Notes: a model not told the origin generated them from the sequence alone. A stretch of 64,000 bases of DNA from Rhabdonatronobacter sediminivivens (GCF_013415485.1 NZ_JACBXS010000015.1:32984-96983); one strand, 5' to 3'. Positions 27,360 through 36,028 are shown, numbered from the stretch's first letter. Made by a program: numbers and translations.

Positions 27360-28004
27360 TCATTTGTCCCGCGACAATATGCGCAATGTCTCCAGGTCCG
27401 GATGCCGCTGCAACAGCCCCCCGGTCCCGGGGCCATCGCCTTGCAACAGCGCCACAGCCCCCGGGGACACCCCCAGGGCATGCAGCGCATCAAAAAGAAC
27501 GGTCGCGGCAACGGCGCCGCCGGGCGCGGGCTTGATGATCAGCGGACGCCCGCTGCGCAACACGCTTTCGACCAGCAGCAATTGTGCGCGCGGCATCAGG
27601 TCCGCAGGGAACAGCAACGCCACAGGCCGCCGGTCCGTGACCAGATGTTGCAATGCGCCCTCGGCAAGGGACCGGCCGGCTGCGCCGCATTCGGCGCGCT
27701 GTGCCCGCTCTAGCGTCGCCTCCAGGGCGCCACTGTCCTGCATGATCCTTTCGGCTAAGGCAGCGCCTGCGGCCGCCCCCGCGCCAGAAACGGCAAATGC
27801 GCGCGCATGGAGAAGCGCCCGCTCAACATCCAGAGGCCCGGCAGGCACGATCTGTCCCGGACACCTGCCGCAGGCCAGCCGCACCGGGTTCCCTCCGGTT
27901 GCCAATGGCGCACGCCAGCCACCTCCGACATAATGCGTGACCAGCTTTTCCCGTAAATCGTCCACGATCCCAGGATCAAGATGCCCGGACATGTCCACCT
28001 GCAC
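27360..28004 (-). CDS. Aldehyde dehydrogenase-like protein lacking the catalytic half
   Basis: A 214-residue protein resembling only the first half of an aldehyde dehydrogenase. HYVGGGWRAP is like the N-terminal strand, and ALLFPADLMPRAQLLLVESVL...PLIIKPAPGGAVAATVLFDAL...GVSPGAVALLQGDG is like the NAD-binding core. It ends before the FTGS, ELGG and catalytic GQxC segments, so it cannot be an active dehydrogenase in the usual way. No frameshifted second half was seen downstream. It may be a degraded gene or a stand-alone NAD-binding relative. Start GTG 28004 or ATG 27992 cannot be decided. It is minus-strand, convergent with msrB. Confidence 0.65.
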   Translation of the reverse strand: MQVDMSGHLDPGIVDDLREKLVTHYVGGGWRAPLATGGNPVRLACGRCPGQIVPAGPLDVERALLHARAFAVSGAGAAAGAALAERIMQDSGALEATLERAQRAECGAAGRSLAEGALQHLVTDRRPVALLFPADLMPRAQLLLVESVLRSGRPLIIKPAPGGAVAATVLFDALHALGVSPGAVALLQGDGPGTGGLLQRHPDLETLRILSRDK

Positions 28005-28116
28005 CTCACCTAAAGACCATGACGCTGCACATGGCCCATTCTTTATACACCGCGCATCAGGCCCACAAGCCAGAGCCTTGGCAAAACACCATCACACCGC
28101 TGCCACGCGCGCCTGA

Positions 28117-28170
28117 GCGCCCTCGGGGCGCGAGGCGGCCGCGTCCCCCCTCGATGGGGGGCAAGGCCGC
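28117..28170. other. Tandem hairpins after the DUF418 gene
   Basis: GCGCCC-TCG-GGGCGC (28117-28131) is followed by a nested stem: GCGGCC/GGCCGC outside (28135-28140, 28165-28170) and CCCCCC-TCGAT-GGGGGG inside (28145-28161). They lie between the DUF418 stop (28196) and the start of the next minus-strand gene. The place suits transcript termination or 3'-end protection, but there is no clear T-run. Confidence 0.45.
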
Positions 28171-28195
28171 GCCCCGCCACCAGGGGAGAGCAAGC

Positions 28196-29350
28196 TCATC
28201 CGACCTGACGCGCCCCGTGCAGAGGCTGCACTTCCAGCCGCGTAAGGCTGCGCCAGACCCATTCCCACGGCCCATAGAGGAAATGCCGGAACCAGAGCTG
28301 TGCGAACCCCGCCAGCACGGTAAATATCCCCAGCGCGACACCCGCCACCTGCACCGTTCCCAATTGGCCGATCAGCTGCAGCCCCCAGCCATAGAACACC
28401 GCCTGCCCCAGCGCCGCCGACATCAGATAGGCCGTCAGGCTCATCCGCCCCAGCGGCGCCAGCGCCTGGTGCAAGGGCGCGGCTCCGGGGCGCTGCAACA
28501 GATGCGCCAGCAGCATCAGATACCCAAGCGCCATCACCGGCGTGTTCAGGTACCGCACGGACATCACCCCCGCAGCCTCGGGCATCAGTTTCAGACCCAA
28601 CCCCAGCGCCAGCAATACAACACCCCCGCGCAGCAGCCGATCACGATACTCGGGCAGCCGCCGCAGCAGCCCTGATTTCCCCACCGCCAGCCCCAGCAGG
28701 AACAGACCCGACAGAATGAAGAACCGCAGCACCAGCATGCTGTCGCCCCCCTCCGCCGCGTTCATCACCATATGCCAGTTCTGCCGGATCGTATCGACGA
28801 AGGAGGAGGAGGCATAGGCATCCAGACTGTCCAGATGCCCCTTCGGAACAGGCTTCGGGCGCTCCAGCCCCGCCAGACCCAGAACCGCCGGTCCCGCCAG
28901 GATCAGCGCGCCCGAAATCCACAACAGGACCCGAGCTGACAATCGCGCAGCCAGCGGCAGGATCACCCCCAGCGCCGCATAGGACATCAGGATATCCGCC
29001 CAGAACAGGAACACCGCGTTGAACAGGCCGATGACCCCCAATACCGCCAGCCGGCGCAGGAACATGAGCGCCGCAGGCCCGTCCGCCCGGGCCGCCCTGC
29101 GCATGATCAGGCTGAAGCTCAGCCCGAACATGAAGGAAAACGCCGCCAGCGCCTTGCCCTCCAGGAACACGGTAATGAAACGCCAGGCCGCCAGATCGAA
29201 CGGCCCCAGCATCGCCGCGCGCAATTCGGGGGTCATGTAGGCGAGCCCGGCCATCGTCATCATGTTGACGACGATCACCGCTGCCAGCACGATGGCGCGC
29301 AGGGTATCCACCAGGGTATGACGCTCGCGCTCGGCGCCTGATGTGCTCAA
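28196..29350 (-). CDS. DUF418 family multipass membrane protein
   Basis: A 384-residue membrane protein with about ten helices and DUF418 features: an N-terminal DTLRAIVLAAVIVVNM, the FSFMFGLSFSLIMRRA segment, PLGRMSLTAYLMSAALGQAVFYGWG and the end GPWEWVWRSLT. Function of the family is unknown; some members are thought to be transporters. Start choice: TTG 29350 has AGGAGG at eight bases, the best ribosome site nearby. A longer frame to 29446 exists but its extra residues are polar and unlike the family. Confidence 0.85.
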   Translation of the reverse strand: MSTSGAERERHTLVDTLRAIVLAAVIVVNMMTMAGLAYMTPELRAAMLGPFDLAAWRFITVFLEGKALAAFSFMFGLSFSLIMRRAARADGPAALMFLRRLAVLGVIGLFNAVFLFWADILMSYAALGVILPLAARLSARVLLWISGALILAGPAVLGLAGLERPKPVPKGHLDSLDAYASSSFVDTIRQNWHMVMNAAEGGDSMLVLRFFILSGLFLLGLAVGKSGLLRRLPEYRDRLLRGGVVLLALGLGLKLMPEAAGVMSVRYLNTPVMALGYLMLLAHLLQRPGAAPLHQALAPLGRMSLTAYLMSAALGQAVFYGWGLQLIGQLGTVQVAGVALGIFTVLAGFAQLWFRHFLYGPWEWVWRSLTRLEVQPLHGARQVG

Positions 29351-29514
29351 GGGTCCATCCTCCTGCCATGATGCGCCGCGCCCCGTTCGGCCCGCGCGAA
29401 ACCGGAAAATACCCTTCTCAATGTCCGCCGCCACACGCGGTTCCATGGAAAGTTCGTGACCGGCAGGATCCCGCCGATCGCAGCTTGCAGATCACCGCTA
29501 AACGGCCCGGCCCT

Positions 29515-29760
29515 TCAGGCGGCATCTTCATTCAAGCCAGCCTGCCATGTCTTGCTGCGGGCCAGTGCGGCGAAGCTTCGGATTGCGGCATTGGTTTTCT
29601 CACAGCGCAAGGCGATATGCCGGAATTTCTGAACCTGTTGAAAAAGCACTCGACCCAGCGGGTGAACCACATGCCAACGGAGTTCCACTGCCCCGGTTTC
29701 GGCGAAAGATCGCGCCCGGTCGAGGCGATCCGCGCCCGCCACAAGGACAAACGATGACCT
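29515..29760 (-). mobile_element. IS5-type transposase C-terminal remnant
   Basis: On the minus strand, RWVECFFNRFRN in one frame continues as FRHIALRCEKTNAAIRSFAALA in the next frame. Joined, these match the C-terminal DDE-transposase signature of IS5/IS427-type elements (usual form VERFFNRLKHFRRIALRCEKT). A single T missing after AGAAAT explains the shift. Only about 45-80 residues remain, and no terminal inverted repeats or target duplication were recognised. It is a scar in an otherwise gene-free 600-base stretch between the DUF418 gene and gabD; apart from it and the class A palindrome at 29816-29891 I see nothing in that stretch. Confidence 0.65.
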
Positions 29761-29815
29761 GTGGCGCGTCGCAGGACAGGAAACCGTTTGAACGCAATAC
29801 ATCTCAAGCGCCACA

Positions 29816-29891
29816 CTGCCTGCTGCGGACACGCAGCAGGCAGCGCCCCCGAGGCGCGCAGGGTGGGTGGGTGGGCGCGGCTCGGGGGCGC
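29816..29891 (+). repeat. Hairpin plus G-quadruplex palindrome, copy 4 (class A)
   Basis: A flanking hairpin at 29816-29843 (12-bp arms CTGCCTGCTGCG and its complement) abuts a palindrome at 29843-29891 with arms GCGCCCCCGAG / CTCGGGGGCGC. The loop has GGGTGGGTGGGTGGG at 29861-29875 on the plus strand. It lies 60 bases downstream of the gabD stop, where it is C-rich in the gabD transcript. Upstream on the plus strand is only the IS5-type scar. Confidence 0.85.
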
Positions 29892-29950
29892 TTGCAACAC
29901 CAGCCAGCAGGCAAGCTGTCGGGGCTCGAAGGCCCCGGCACGCCAAGCTG

Positions 29951-31429
29951 TCAGGTGCTCAGGCAGATGTATTTCATCTCCAGGTAATCCTCGACCCCGT
30001 GGCGCGAGCCTTCGCGCCCCAGCCCCGACTGCTTGACCCCGCCAAACGGCGCGACCTCGGTCGAGATGATGCCCGTGTTCACCCCCACGATCCCGTATTC
30101 CAGCGCCTCCTGCACCCGGGTGATCCGGCCCACATCGCGGGCGTAGAAATAACAGGCCAGACCAAAGATCGTGTCATTGGCATAGCCGACCACCTCTTCT
30201 TCGCTCTCGAAACGGAACAGCGGCGCCAGCGGGCCAAAGGTTTCCTCCTGCGCGACCTTCATCGATTGGGTAACACCGGTGACGATGGTGGGCTCAAAGA
30301 ACGCCCCGCCCTTTGCATGCCGCTTGCCGCCGCTGACCAGAGTGCCGCCTTGCGCCAGCGCGTCGCTCAGATGCTCTTCCACCTTTTCGATCGCGCCCTC
30401 GTTGATCAGCGGGCCCAGGTCGGTGCCATCCTCCAGCCCGTCGCCGACCTTCAGTTTCTCAACCGCCGCCTTCAGCTTTTCGGCAAAGGCGTCATAGACC
30501 CCCGCCTGCACATAGATGCGGTTGGCGCAGACGCAGGTCTGGCCGTTGTTGCGATACTTGCACATGATCGCGCCCTGCACCGCAGCATCCAGATCGGCGT
30601 CGTCGAACACGATGAACGGCGCGTTGCCGCCCAGCTCCATCGAACATTTCATCACCTGATCGGCGGCCTGACGCAGCAGGATGCGGCCCACCTCGGTGGA
30701 GCCGGTGAAGGTCAGCTTGCGCACCGTCGGGTTCTCGCAGAACTCCTTGCCGATATCCGAGGACCGCGAGGAGGGGATCACCGACAGCACGCCCTCGGGC
30801 ACGCCGGCGCGTTCGGCCAGCACCGCCATGGCCAGCGCCGAAAGCGGCGTTTCCGCCGCCGGGCGCGCCACGAAGCCGCAGCCCACCGCCAGCGCCGGGG
30901 CGACCTTGCGCGCGATCATCGCGTTGGGGAAATTCCACGGCGTGATCGACGCGGCCACCCCGATCGGCTGGCGGATCACGCTGATGCGCTTGTCGGGCTG
31001 ATGGCCGGGGACGGTCTCGCCATAGATGCGCTTGGCTTCCTCGGCGAACCATTCGACAAAGCTGGCGCCATAGGCGATCTCGCCCTTCGCCTCGGCCAGG
31101 GGTTTGCCCATTTCGGCGGTCAGGATCAGGGCCAGATCATCGGCATTGGCCATCATCAGGTCGTACCAGCGGCGCAGGATGTTGGCGCGCTCCTTGGCGG
31201 TGCGTGCGGCCCAGGCGTGGCGGGCAGCGTCCGCTGCGGCAATGGCGCGGGCAGTTTCCGCGCGCGACAGGTCCGCCACCCGGGCAATCACATCGCCGCG
31301 CGCAGGGTTGCGGACCTCGAAGGTGGCGCCGTCATCGGCATCCACCCATGCCCCGGCGACAAAGGCTTGTGTGCGCAGCAGGTCCGGGTCCTTCAGCATC
31401 GCGGCCAGATCGGTCTTGGTGTCAAGCAT
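29951..31429 (-). CDS. gabD: NAD(P)-dependent succinate-semialdehyde dehydrogenase
   Basis: A 492-residue aldehyde dehydrogenase of the GabD group, converting succinate semialdehyde to succinate at the end of the GABA pathway. Catalytic and cofactor segments are ITPWNFPNAMIARKVAPALA, FTGSTEVGRIL, MELGGNAPFIVFDDADLD (Glu) and NNGQTCVCANRIYV (catalytic Cys), ending with GGVKQSGLGREGSRHGVEDYLEMKYICL, which is characteristic of GabD. The start at 31429 has AGGAGGG. No GABA transaminase is adjacent. It is divergent from the PAS-GAF-GGDEF gene. Confidence 0.94.
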   Translation of the reverse strand: MLDTKTDLAAMLKDPDLLRTQAFVAGAWVDADDGATFEVRNPARGDVIARVADLSRAETARAIAAADAARHAWAARTAKERANILRRWYDLMMANADDLALILTAEMGKPLAEAKGEIAYGASFVEWFAEEAKRIYGETVPGHQPDKRISVIRQPIGVAASITPWNFPNAMIARKVAPALAVGCGFVARPAAETPLSALAMAVLAERAGVPEGVLSVIPSSRSSDIGKEFCENPTVRKLTFTGSTEVGRILLRQAADQVMKCSMELGGNAPFIVFDDADLDAAVQGAIMCKYRNNGQTCVCANRIYVQAGVYDAFAEKLKAAVEKLKVGDGLEDGTDLGPLINEGAIEKVEEHLSDALAQGGTLVSGGKRHAKGGAFFEPTIVTGVTQSMKVAQEETFGPLAPLFRFESEEEVVGYANDTIFGLACYFYARDVGRITRVQEALEYGIVGVNTGIISTEVAPFGGVKQSGLGREGSRHGVEDYLEMKYICLST

Positions 31430-31574
31430 GACGCCCTCCTGTTCAGGATTTCGGTTGCCGGCACCATAGCCGCAGGGCGCAGGGATTTGCCAGCCCACAT
31501 GCGCACCACGGGCGGCGTGCAGAAACGAAGCCTTAACCTGCGCGGGATAACCTATGGCACAAAGGCGTGTGGCG

Positions 31575-31635
31575 CCCGACCGGGTTGCCCGACCGGGTTG
31601 CCCGACCGGGTTGCTCGCCCGGGTTGCGCGCCCGG
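31575..31635. repeat. 13-bp tandem repeat upstream of a diguanylate cyclase gene
   Basis: The unit CCCGACCGGGTTG is repeated exactly three times (31575-31587, 31588-31600, 31601-31613), then once with two changes (31614-31626), then as a partial copy. Each unit contains a near-palindrome. The array lies in the 255-base divergent control region between gabD and the PAS-GAF-GGDEF gene, 50 bases before the latter's start. Confidence 0.85.
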
Positions 31636-31684
31636 ACCCCCGGGGGCCAGGCACCGCCCCGCAGCACAGTTTGAAAGGCCGCGC

Positions 31685-33280
31685 ATGGATGGACACACCC
31701 CCGGGTCGCAGGACACAAGCCACACATACCCCGAGTCAGACGGCACCGAGCCCCCCCCGCCACAGCCACGAAATACGCCCCCCCCTGGCTCCGAGGCTGA
31801 GCAGCATTTCTTCGCCCAACTGGCCCTGCACCATGGCGGGGACGGTGTCGTGGTCACCGATTCACTGCGGCGGACCCTCTGGATCAACCCCGCCTTCTCC
31901 GCCCTGACCGGCTACCAGCTGGAGGATCTGCTGGGCAAGGACCCCGGGGAGGTTCTGCAAGGCCGCGACACCGACCCGGATACCGCCGAACGCATCCGCG
32001 AGGCCACGCACCACCGGCAGGAACTGCGCTGCGAAGTGCAGAACTATACCCGCAGCGGCACTGCATACTGGGTGGACCTGCGCATCGTCCCCGTCCATGA
32101 CGACACCGGCCGCCACACCCATTACGTCTCTACCCTGCGTGACATCACCGAACGCAAGTCTCTGGAAGACCAGAATGAGGAAATGCGCCAGGCCGAGGCC
32201 ATGCGCCAGGACGAACGCCAGCTTCTGGCCCAGACCAGCGAATGGCTTTATTCCGCGCGCTCATCCGATGAGCTGATGATGGTCGTGCGCCGCGCCATGC
32301 ATACGCTCATCCCCGAGGCCGATGGCGCGCTCTATGTCTACGCCACGGCGCGCGACACGCTGGATCTGGCCGCAAGCTGGGGCTCCATGCCCGCATTCAC
32401 GCCCCGCATCGCCCCGGATGACTGCTGGGCGCTGCGCCGCGGGCGGGCCTACAGCTACGGCATGAAGGCCATCGAATTTCCCTGCGATCATGTCCATGGC
32501 GACGCTCCGCCCCCCTTCTTCTGCCTTCCCATCATCGCGCATGGGGAAACCATCGGCCTGCTGCACCTGCGCTTTGACGGGTTCGAGGAAACGGGCATGC
32601 TGCGCCACATGCGCGAAGGGGTTCTGCGCAACCGCTGGGAACTGGGTCTGATCTGCGCCGAACAGATCAGCCTGGCGATCGCCAATGTGCGCCTGCGCCA
32701 TGAATTGCACGATCGATCCGTGCGCGACCCGCTCACCGGGATCTGGAACCGCCGCTGGTTTCTGGACGCCATGCAGCGCGCCTTGCGGCGCAACAGCACA
32801 ACCGGCAACGCGCTCAGCCTGATCCTGCTGGATGTAGACCATTTCAAGCGGTTCAACGATGACCACGGCCATGATGCCGGTGATCTGGTCCTGCAAGCGG
32901 TCGGCGAAGTCTTGCGCGATCACCTGCCCGAACACTGCCAGCCCTGCCGACTGGGGGGGGAGGAATTCGTGATCCTGTGTAATGATACCGACGCCGATGC
33001 GGCCGCCGCCCTGGCGGCCAGGATCGCCACCGCCCTTTCCAGCCAGACCCTGCAGCATGACCGGAGCGCCTTGCCGCCCGTTACCGTATCGGGCGGCATT
33101 GCAACCGCACCGCACCATGGCCAGACCGCCGAAGGACTGCTGCGCGCCGCCGATCAGGCCCTTTACGCGGCCAAGAACAATGGCCGGAACCGGATCGAAT
33201 GCGCCAGAACGCAGGTGGAGCAGATAGCCACGCCGGCAACACCCGGCAGCCAGAATCAGTCAATTCAGAAAGGTGCCTGA
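31685..33280 (+). CDS. PAS-GAF-GGDEF diguanylate cyclase
   Basis: A 531-residue signalling protein. A proline-rich start (1-38) is followed by a PAS domain (about 40-160) with LOV-like sequence around GKDPGEVLQGRDTDPDTAERI, a GAF domain (about 190-340) and a GGDEF domain (about 350-515) with active-site LGGEEF. It should make cyclic di-GMP in the cytoplasm. The photoactive LOV cysteine position reads D-P-G, so blue-light adduct chemistry is not expected. The residues before GGEEF are PEHC rather than RxxD, so product inhibition through an I-site is unlikely. ATG 31685 is chosen; the much longer open frame upstream runs antisense through gabD and is spurious. Confidence 0.9.
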   Translation: MDGHTPGSQDTSHTYPESDGTEPPPPQPRNTPPPGSEAEQHFFAQLALHHGGDGVVVTDSLRRTLWINPAFSALTGYQLEDLLGKDPGEVLQGRDTDPDTAERIREATHHRQELRCEVQNYTRSGTAYWVDLRIVPVHDDTGRHTHYVSTLRDITERKSLEDQNEEMRQAEAMRQDERQLLAQTSEWLYSARSSDELMMVVRRAMHTLIPEADGALYVYATARDTLDLAASWGSMPAFTPRIAPDDCWALRRGRAYSYGMKAIEFPCDHVHGDAPPPFFCLPIIAHGETIGLLHLRFDGFEETGMLRHMREGVLRNRWELGLICAEQISLAIANVRLRHELHDRSVRDPLTGIWNRRWFLDAMQRALRRNSTTGNALSLILLDVDHFKRFNDDHGHDAGDLVLQAVGEVLRDHLPEHCQPCRLGGEEFVILCNDTDADAAAALAARIATALSSQTLQHDRSALPPVTVSGGIATAPHHGQTAEGLLRAADQALYAAKNNGRNRIECARTQVEQIATPATPGSQNQSIQKGA

Positions 33281-33534
33281 CCCGCAGACGGGACCACCTT
33301 GGCCGAAGCCGTTATCGGGCACCTGTCGGGGCGCTGCGTGTCGCGGTCAGCATCAATGCAAAGGGTCACTGCACCGCCCCTCCCCGGGCGCGGGCCCTGA
33401 GGCCACCTGTGCAGCGCATCCCTGTGGCAGCCGGGTTCGCGGGGCTATGCCTCCCCATTCCCACAGCGCCCCGAACGCAGCGCGCTGAACAGCAGCGCAG
33501 GACCAGACAGGGCCGTGCAGCGGGAAACCCGCGC

Positions 33535-34095
33535 CTACTGCCCCCGCGACAAGGCCGCAACCCCGGTCCGCGCCACTTCGCGCAGGCCCAGCGGGCGCAT
33601 GAGTTCGGCAAAGGCATCCACCTTCTCGGGCGTGCCGGTCATCTCGAACACAAAGCTTTCCAGCGTCGAATCGACCACATTGGCGCGAAAGATCTCGGCC
33701 AGGCGCAGTGCCTCGATGCGTGGCTCCCCCTTGCCCGCAACCTTGAACAGCGCCAGTTCGCGTTCGACCGAAGGCCCTTCGGTGGTCAGATCGTGCACCT
33801 CATGGGTGCTGACCATGCGTTCGAGCTGCGCCTTGATCTGGATGATGACCTGCGCGGTTCCGGTGGTCACGATCGTGATACGCGAGCGGTGCCCTTCGTG
33901 ATCCACCTCGGCCACGGTCAGGCTGTCGATGTTGTAGCCGCGCGCCGAGAACAGGCCGATGACCCGCGCCAGAACCCCGGATTCGTTGTCGACGATGATC
34001 GCCAGCGTGTGGCGCTCCAGCCGCTCGGCATGCGGATCACGCAGATCATAGGCCGAATGCTTCGACGATCCTTTTTCGATGTTCAGAGGGGACAT
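33535..34095 (-). CDS. ilvN: Acetolactate synthase small (regulatory) subunit
   Basis: A 186-residue regulatory subunit that confers valine feedback control on acetolactate synthase. The N-terminal ACT domain is HTLAIIVDNESGVLARVIGLFSARGYNIDSL; the C-terminal dimer domain includes EIFRANVVDSTLESFVFEMTG. The start at 34095 follows a GGAAA site; the longer frame upstream runs through a palindrome and is not coding. It is encoded 126 bases after ilvB on the same strand, and a class B palindrome fills most of that gap. Confidence 0.95.
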   Translation of the reverse strand: MSPLNIEKGSSKHSAYDLRDPHAERLERHTLAIIVDNESGVLARVIGLFSARGYNIDSLTVAEVDHEGHRSRITIVTTGTAQVIIQIKAQLERMVSTHEVHDLTTEGPSVERELALFKVAGKGEPRIEALRLAEIFRANVVDSTLESFVFEMTGTPEKVDAFAELMRPLGLREVARTGVAALSRGQ

Positions 34096-34142
34096 CCGTT
34101 TTCCTTGGACTTGTTTGTCATTGTCAGAAGCCCCCGCCACCC

Positions 34143-34215
34143 TGCCCCCGAACGCCCGTGCCGGGGCGTGCGGGTGGGTGGGTGGGGCACGGCCCGGCAC
34201 GGGCGTTCGGGGGCA
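34143..34215 (+). repeat. G-quadruplex palindrome, copy 5 (class B), between ilvB and ilvN
   Basis: Perfect 23-bp arms at 34143-34165 and 34193-34215 plus an inner 5-bp pair (CGTGC/GCACG) enclose GGGTGGGTGGGTGGGG at 34172-34187 on the plus strand. The element starts 6 bases after the ilvB stop, inside the ilvB-ilvN operon, so in that mRNA it is a very strong stem with a C-rich loop. It could protect ilvB mRNA or reduce ilvN output. Confidence 0.9.
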
Positions 34216-34221
34216 TGCGGC

Positions 34222-35976
34222 TCAGACCAGAACTGCGCCCTTGGCGCCGATCACGCCCTGGGTTTCCGCCTCGCCCAGGATCATGTCGTTATGGGCATTG
34301 CCGGACGGGATCATGGGGAAGCAGTTTTCGTGCTTTTCCACCAGACAGTCAAAGATCACCGGCCCGTCATAGGCCAGCATCTCGCGGATCGCGTCATCCA
34401 GATCCTCCTCTGAATCGCAGCGGATCCCCTTGCAGCCAAAGGCCTCGGCCAGCTTGACGAAATCGGGCAGCGCCTCGGACCAGCTGTGCGAATAACGCTC
34501 GCCATGCAGCAACTCCTGCCACTGACGCACCATGCCCAGACGTTCGTTATTCAGGATGAACTGCTTGATCGGCAGGCGATACTGAACCGCCGTGCCCATC
34601 TCCTGCATGTTCATCAACCACGAGGCCTCGCCCGCGACGTTGATCACCAGCGCCTCCGGATGCGCCACCTGCACACCGACCGAGGCCGGCAGGCCATAGC
34701 CCATGGTGCCCAAGCCCCCCGAGGTCATCCAGCGGTTCGGATCCTCGAACCCCAGATATTGCGCCGCCCACATCTGGTGCTGGCCAACCTCGGTGGTGAT
34801 GTAGCGATCCATCTCCTTGGTCAGCGCCTCCAGCCGCGCCAGGGCGTGCTGCGGGCGGATTATGCCCGTGCCCGGCTTGTAGGCCAGGCAATCCACGGCG
34901 CGCCATTCGTCGATCTGGCTCCACCAACGCTCCAGCGCGGGGCGGTTGACCTTGCGCCCGCGCGCGCTCCAGATTTCCAGCAGATCGGCCAGCACGTCCG
35001 AGACATCCCCGATGATCGGCACATCCGCATGGATCACCTTGTTGATCGAGGACGGGTCGATATCGATATGCGCCTTTTTCGATCCGGGGCTGAAGGCGTT
35101 GATCCGGCCCGTGATCCGGTCATCGAACCGCGCGCCGATATTAATCATCAGGTCGCAGTCATGCATCGCCCAGTTGGCTTCATAGGTGCCGTGCATCCCC
35201 AGCATGCCGATCCATTCGCGCCCCGAGGCCGGATAGGCGCCCAGCCCCATCAGGGTCGAGGTGATCGGAATCCCTGTGGCCGCCACCAGCTCGCGCAGCA
35301 GGCGGCTGGCCTCGGGGCCGGAATTGATGACGCCACCACCAGTGTAGAACACAGGCCGCTCGGCGGTTTCGATCAGCGCAGCGAGTTCTTCGATCCGGGC
35401 GCGGTCGCCCTTGACCTGGGGGCGGTAATGGCTCGTGCGCGCCTGTGGTTTTTCGACATAGGCGCCAGTGGCGAATTGCACGTCCTTCGGAATATCCACC
35501 AGAACCGGGCCGGGGCGCCCGCTGGCGGCCACATGGAACGCCTGATGGATGGTCTCGGCCAGCTTGTCGGTATCCTTGACCAGCCAGTTCATCTTGGTGC
35601 AGGGGCGCGTGATGCCGACGGTATCGGCCTCTTGAAACGCGTCCGAGCCGACCATGAAGGTCGGCACCTGCCCGGTCAGAACCACCAGTGGGATCGAATC
35701 CATCAGCGCATCGACGATTCCCGTCACCGCATTGGTGGCGCCAGGGCCCGAGGTCACCAGCACCACGCCGGGTTTGCCGGTCGAACGCGCATACCCTTCG
35801 GCGGCATGCACCGCGCCCTGTTCGTGGCGCACCAGGATGTGACGGATCTCATTCTGCTGGAACAACTCGTCATAGATCGGCAGCACGGCGCCGCCCGGGT
35901 AGCCGAAGACCACCTCGACCCCTTGCTCCTTCAGTGCTTCGATCACCATTCTCGCGCCGGTCATCTGACCTGTCAT
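34222..35976 (-). CDS. ilvB: Acetolactate synthase large (catalytic) subunit
   Basis: A 584-residue thiamine-diphosphate enzyme making acetolactate or acetohydroxybutyrate, the first common step of branched-chain amino acid synthesis. The catalytic Glu is in ILVRHEQGAVHAAEGYARS (about residue 52). VTSGPGATNAVTGI, GQVPTFMVGSDAFQEAD, and the TPP segment INVAGEASWLMNMQEMGTA (G-E-A-S variant, as in related alphaproteobacteria) follow. The start at 35976 has GAAGGGA. Upstream is a full attenuator: promoter, leader peptide and terminator. It is co-transcribed with ilvN. Confidence 0.97.
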   Translation of the reverse strand: MTGQMTGARMVIEALKEQGVEVVFGYPGGAVLPIYDELFQQNEIRHILVRHEQGAVHAAEGYARSTGKPGVVLVTSGPGATNAVTGIVDALMDSIPLVVLTGQVPTFMVGSDAFQEADTVGITRPCTKMNWLVKDTDKLAETIHQAFHVAASGRPGPVLVDIPKDVQFATGAYVEKPQARTSHYRPQVKGDRARIEELAALIETAERPVFYTGGGVINSGPEASRLLRELVAATGIPITSTLMGLGAYPASGREWIGMLGMHGTYEANWAMHDCDLMINIGARFDDRITGRINAFSPGSKKAHIDIDPSSINKVIHADVPIIGDVSDVLADLLEIWSARGRKVNRPALERWWSQIDEWRAVDCLAYKPGTGIIRPQHALARLEALTKEMDRYITTEVGQHQMWAAQYLGFEDPNRWMTSGGLGTMGYGLPASVGVQVAHPEALVINVAGEASWLMNMQEMGTAVQYRLPIKQFILNNERLGMVRQWQELLHGERYSHSWSEALPDFVKLAEAFGCKGIRCDSEEDLDDAIREMLAYDGPVIFDCLVEKHENCFPMIPSGNAHNDMILGEAETQGVIGAKGAVLV

Positions 35977-36028
35977 CGTCCCTTCTCCATCTCCTCGCGC
36001 CGCAGTCTGCGCTCCCCGTTCTGCGGTC

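Noticed and set aside
31575..31635. A possible CRISPR array
   Set aside because: The 13-bp units are directly adjacent with no spacers, and no cas genes are present.
29867..33280. A 1137-codon open frame that includes the diguanylate cyclase gene
   Set aside because: The first 600 codons run antisense through gabD and across a palindrome. GC-rich codon use keeps antisense frames open. The real gene starts at 31685.
33281..33534. A possible small gene or RNA between the diguanylate cyclase gene and ilvN
   Set aside because: Short frames exist but none has a ribosome site or recognisable features, and no terminator-flanked RNA structure was seen.
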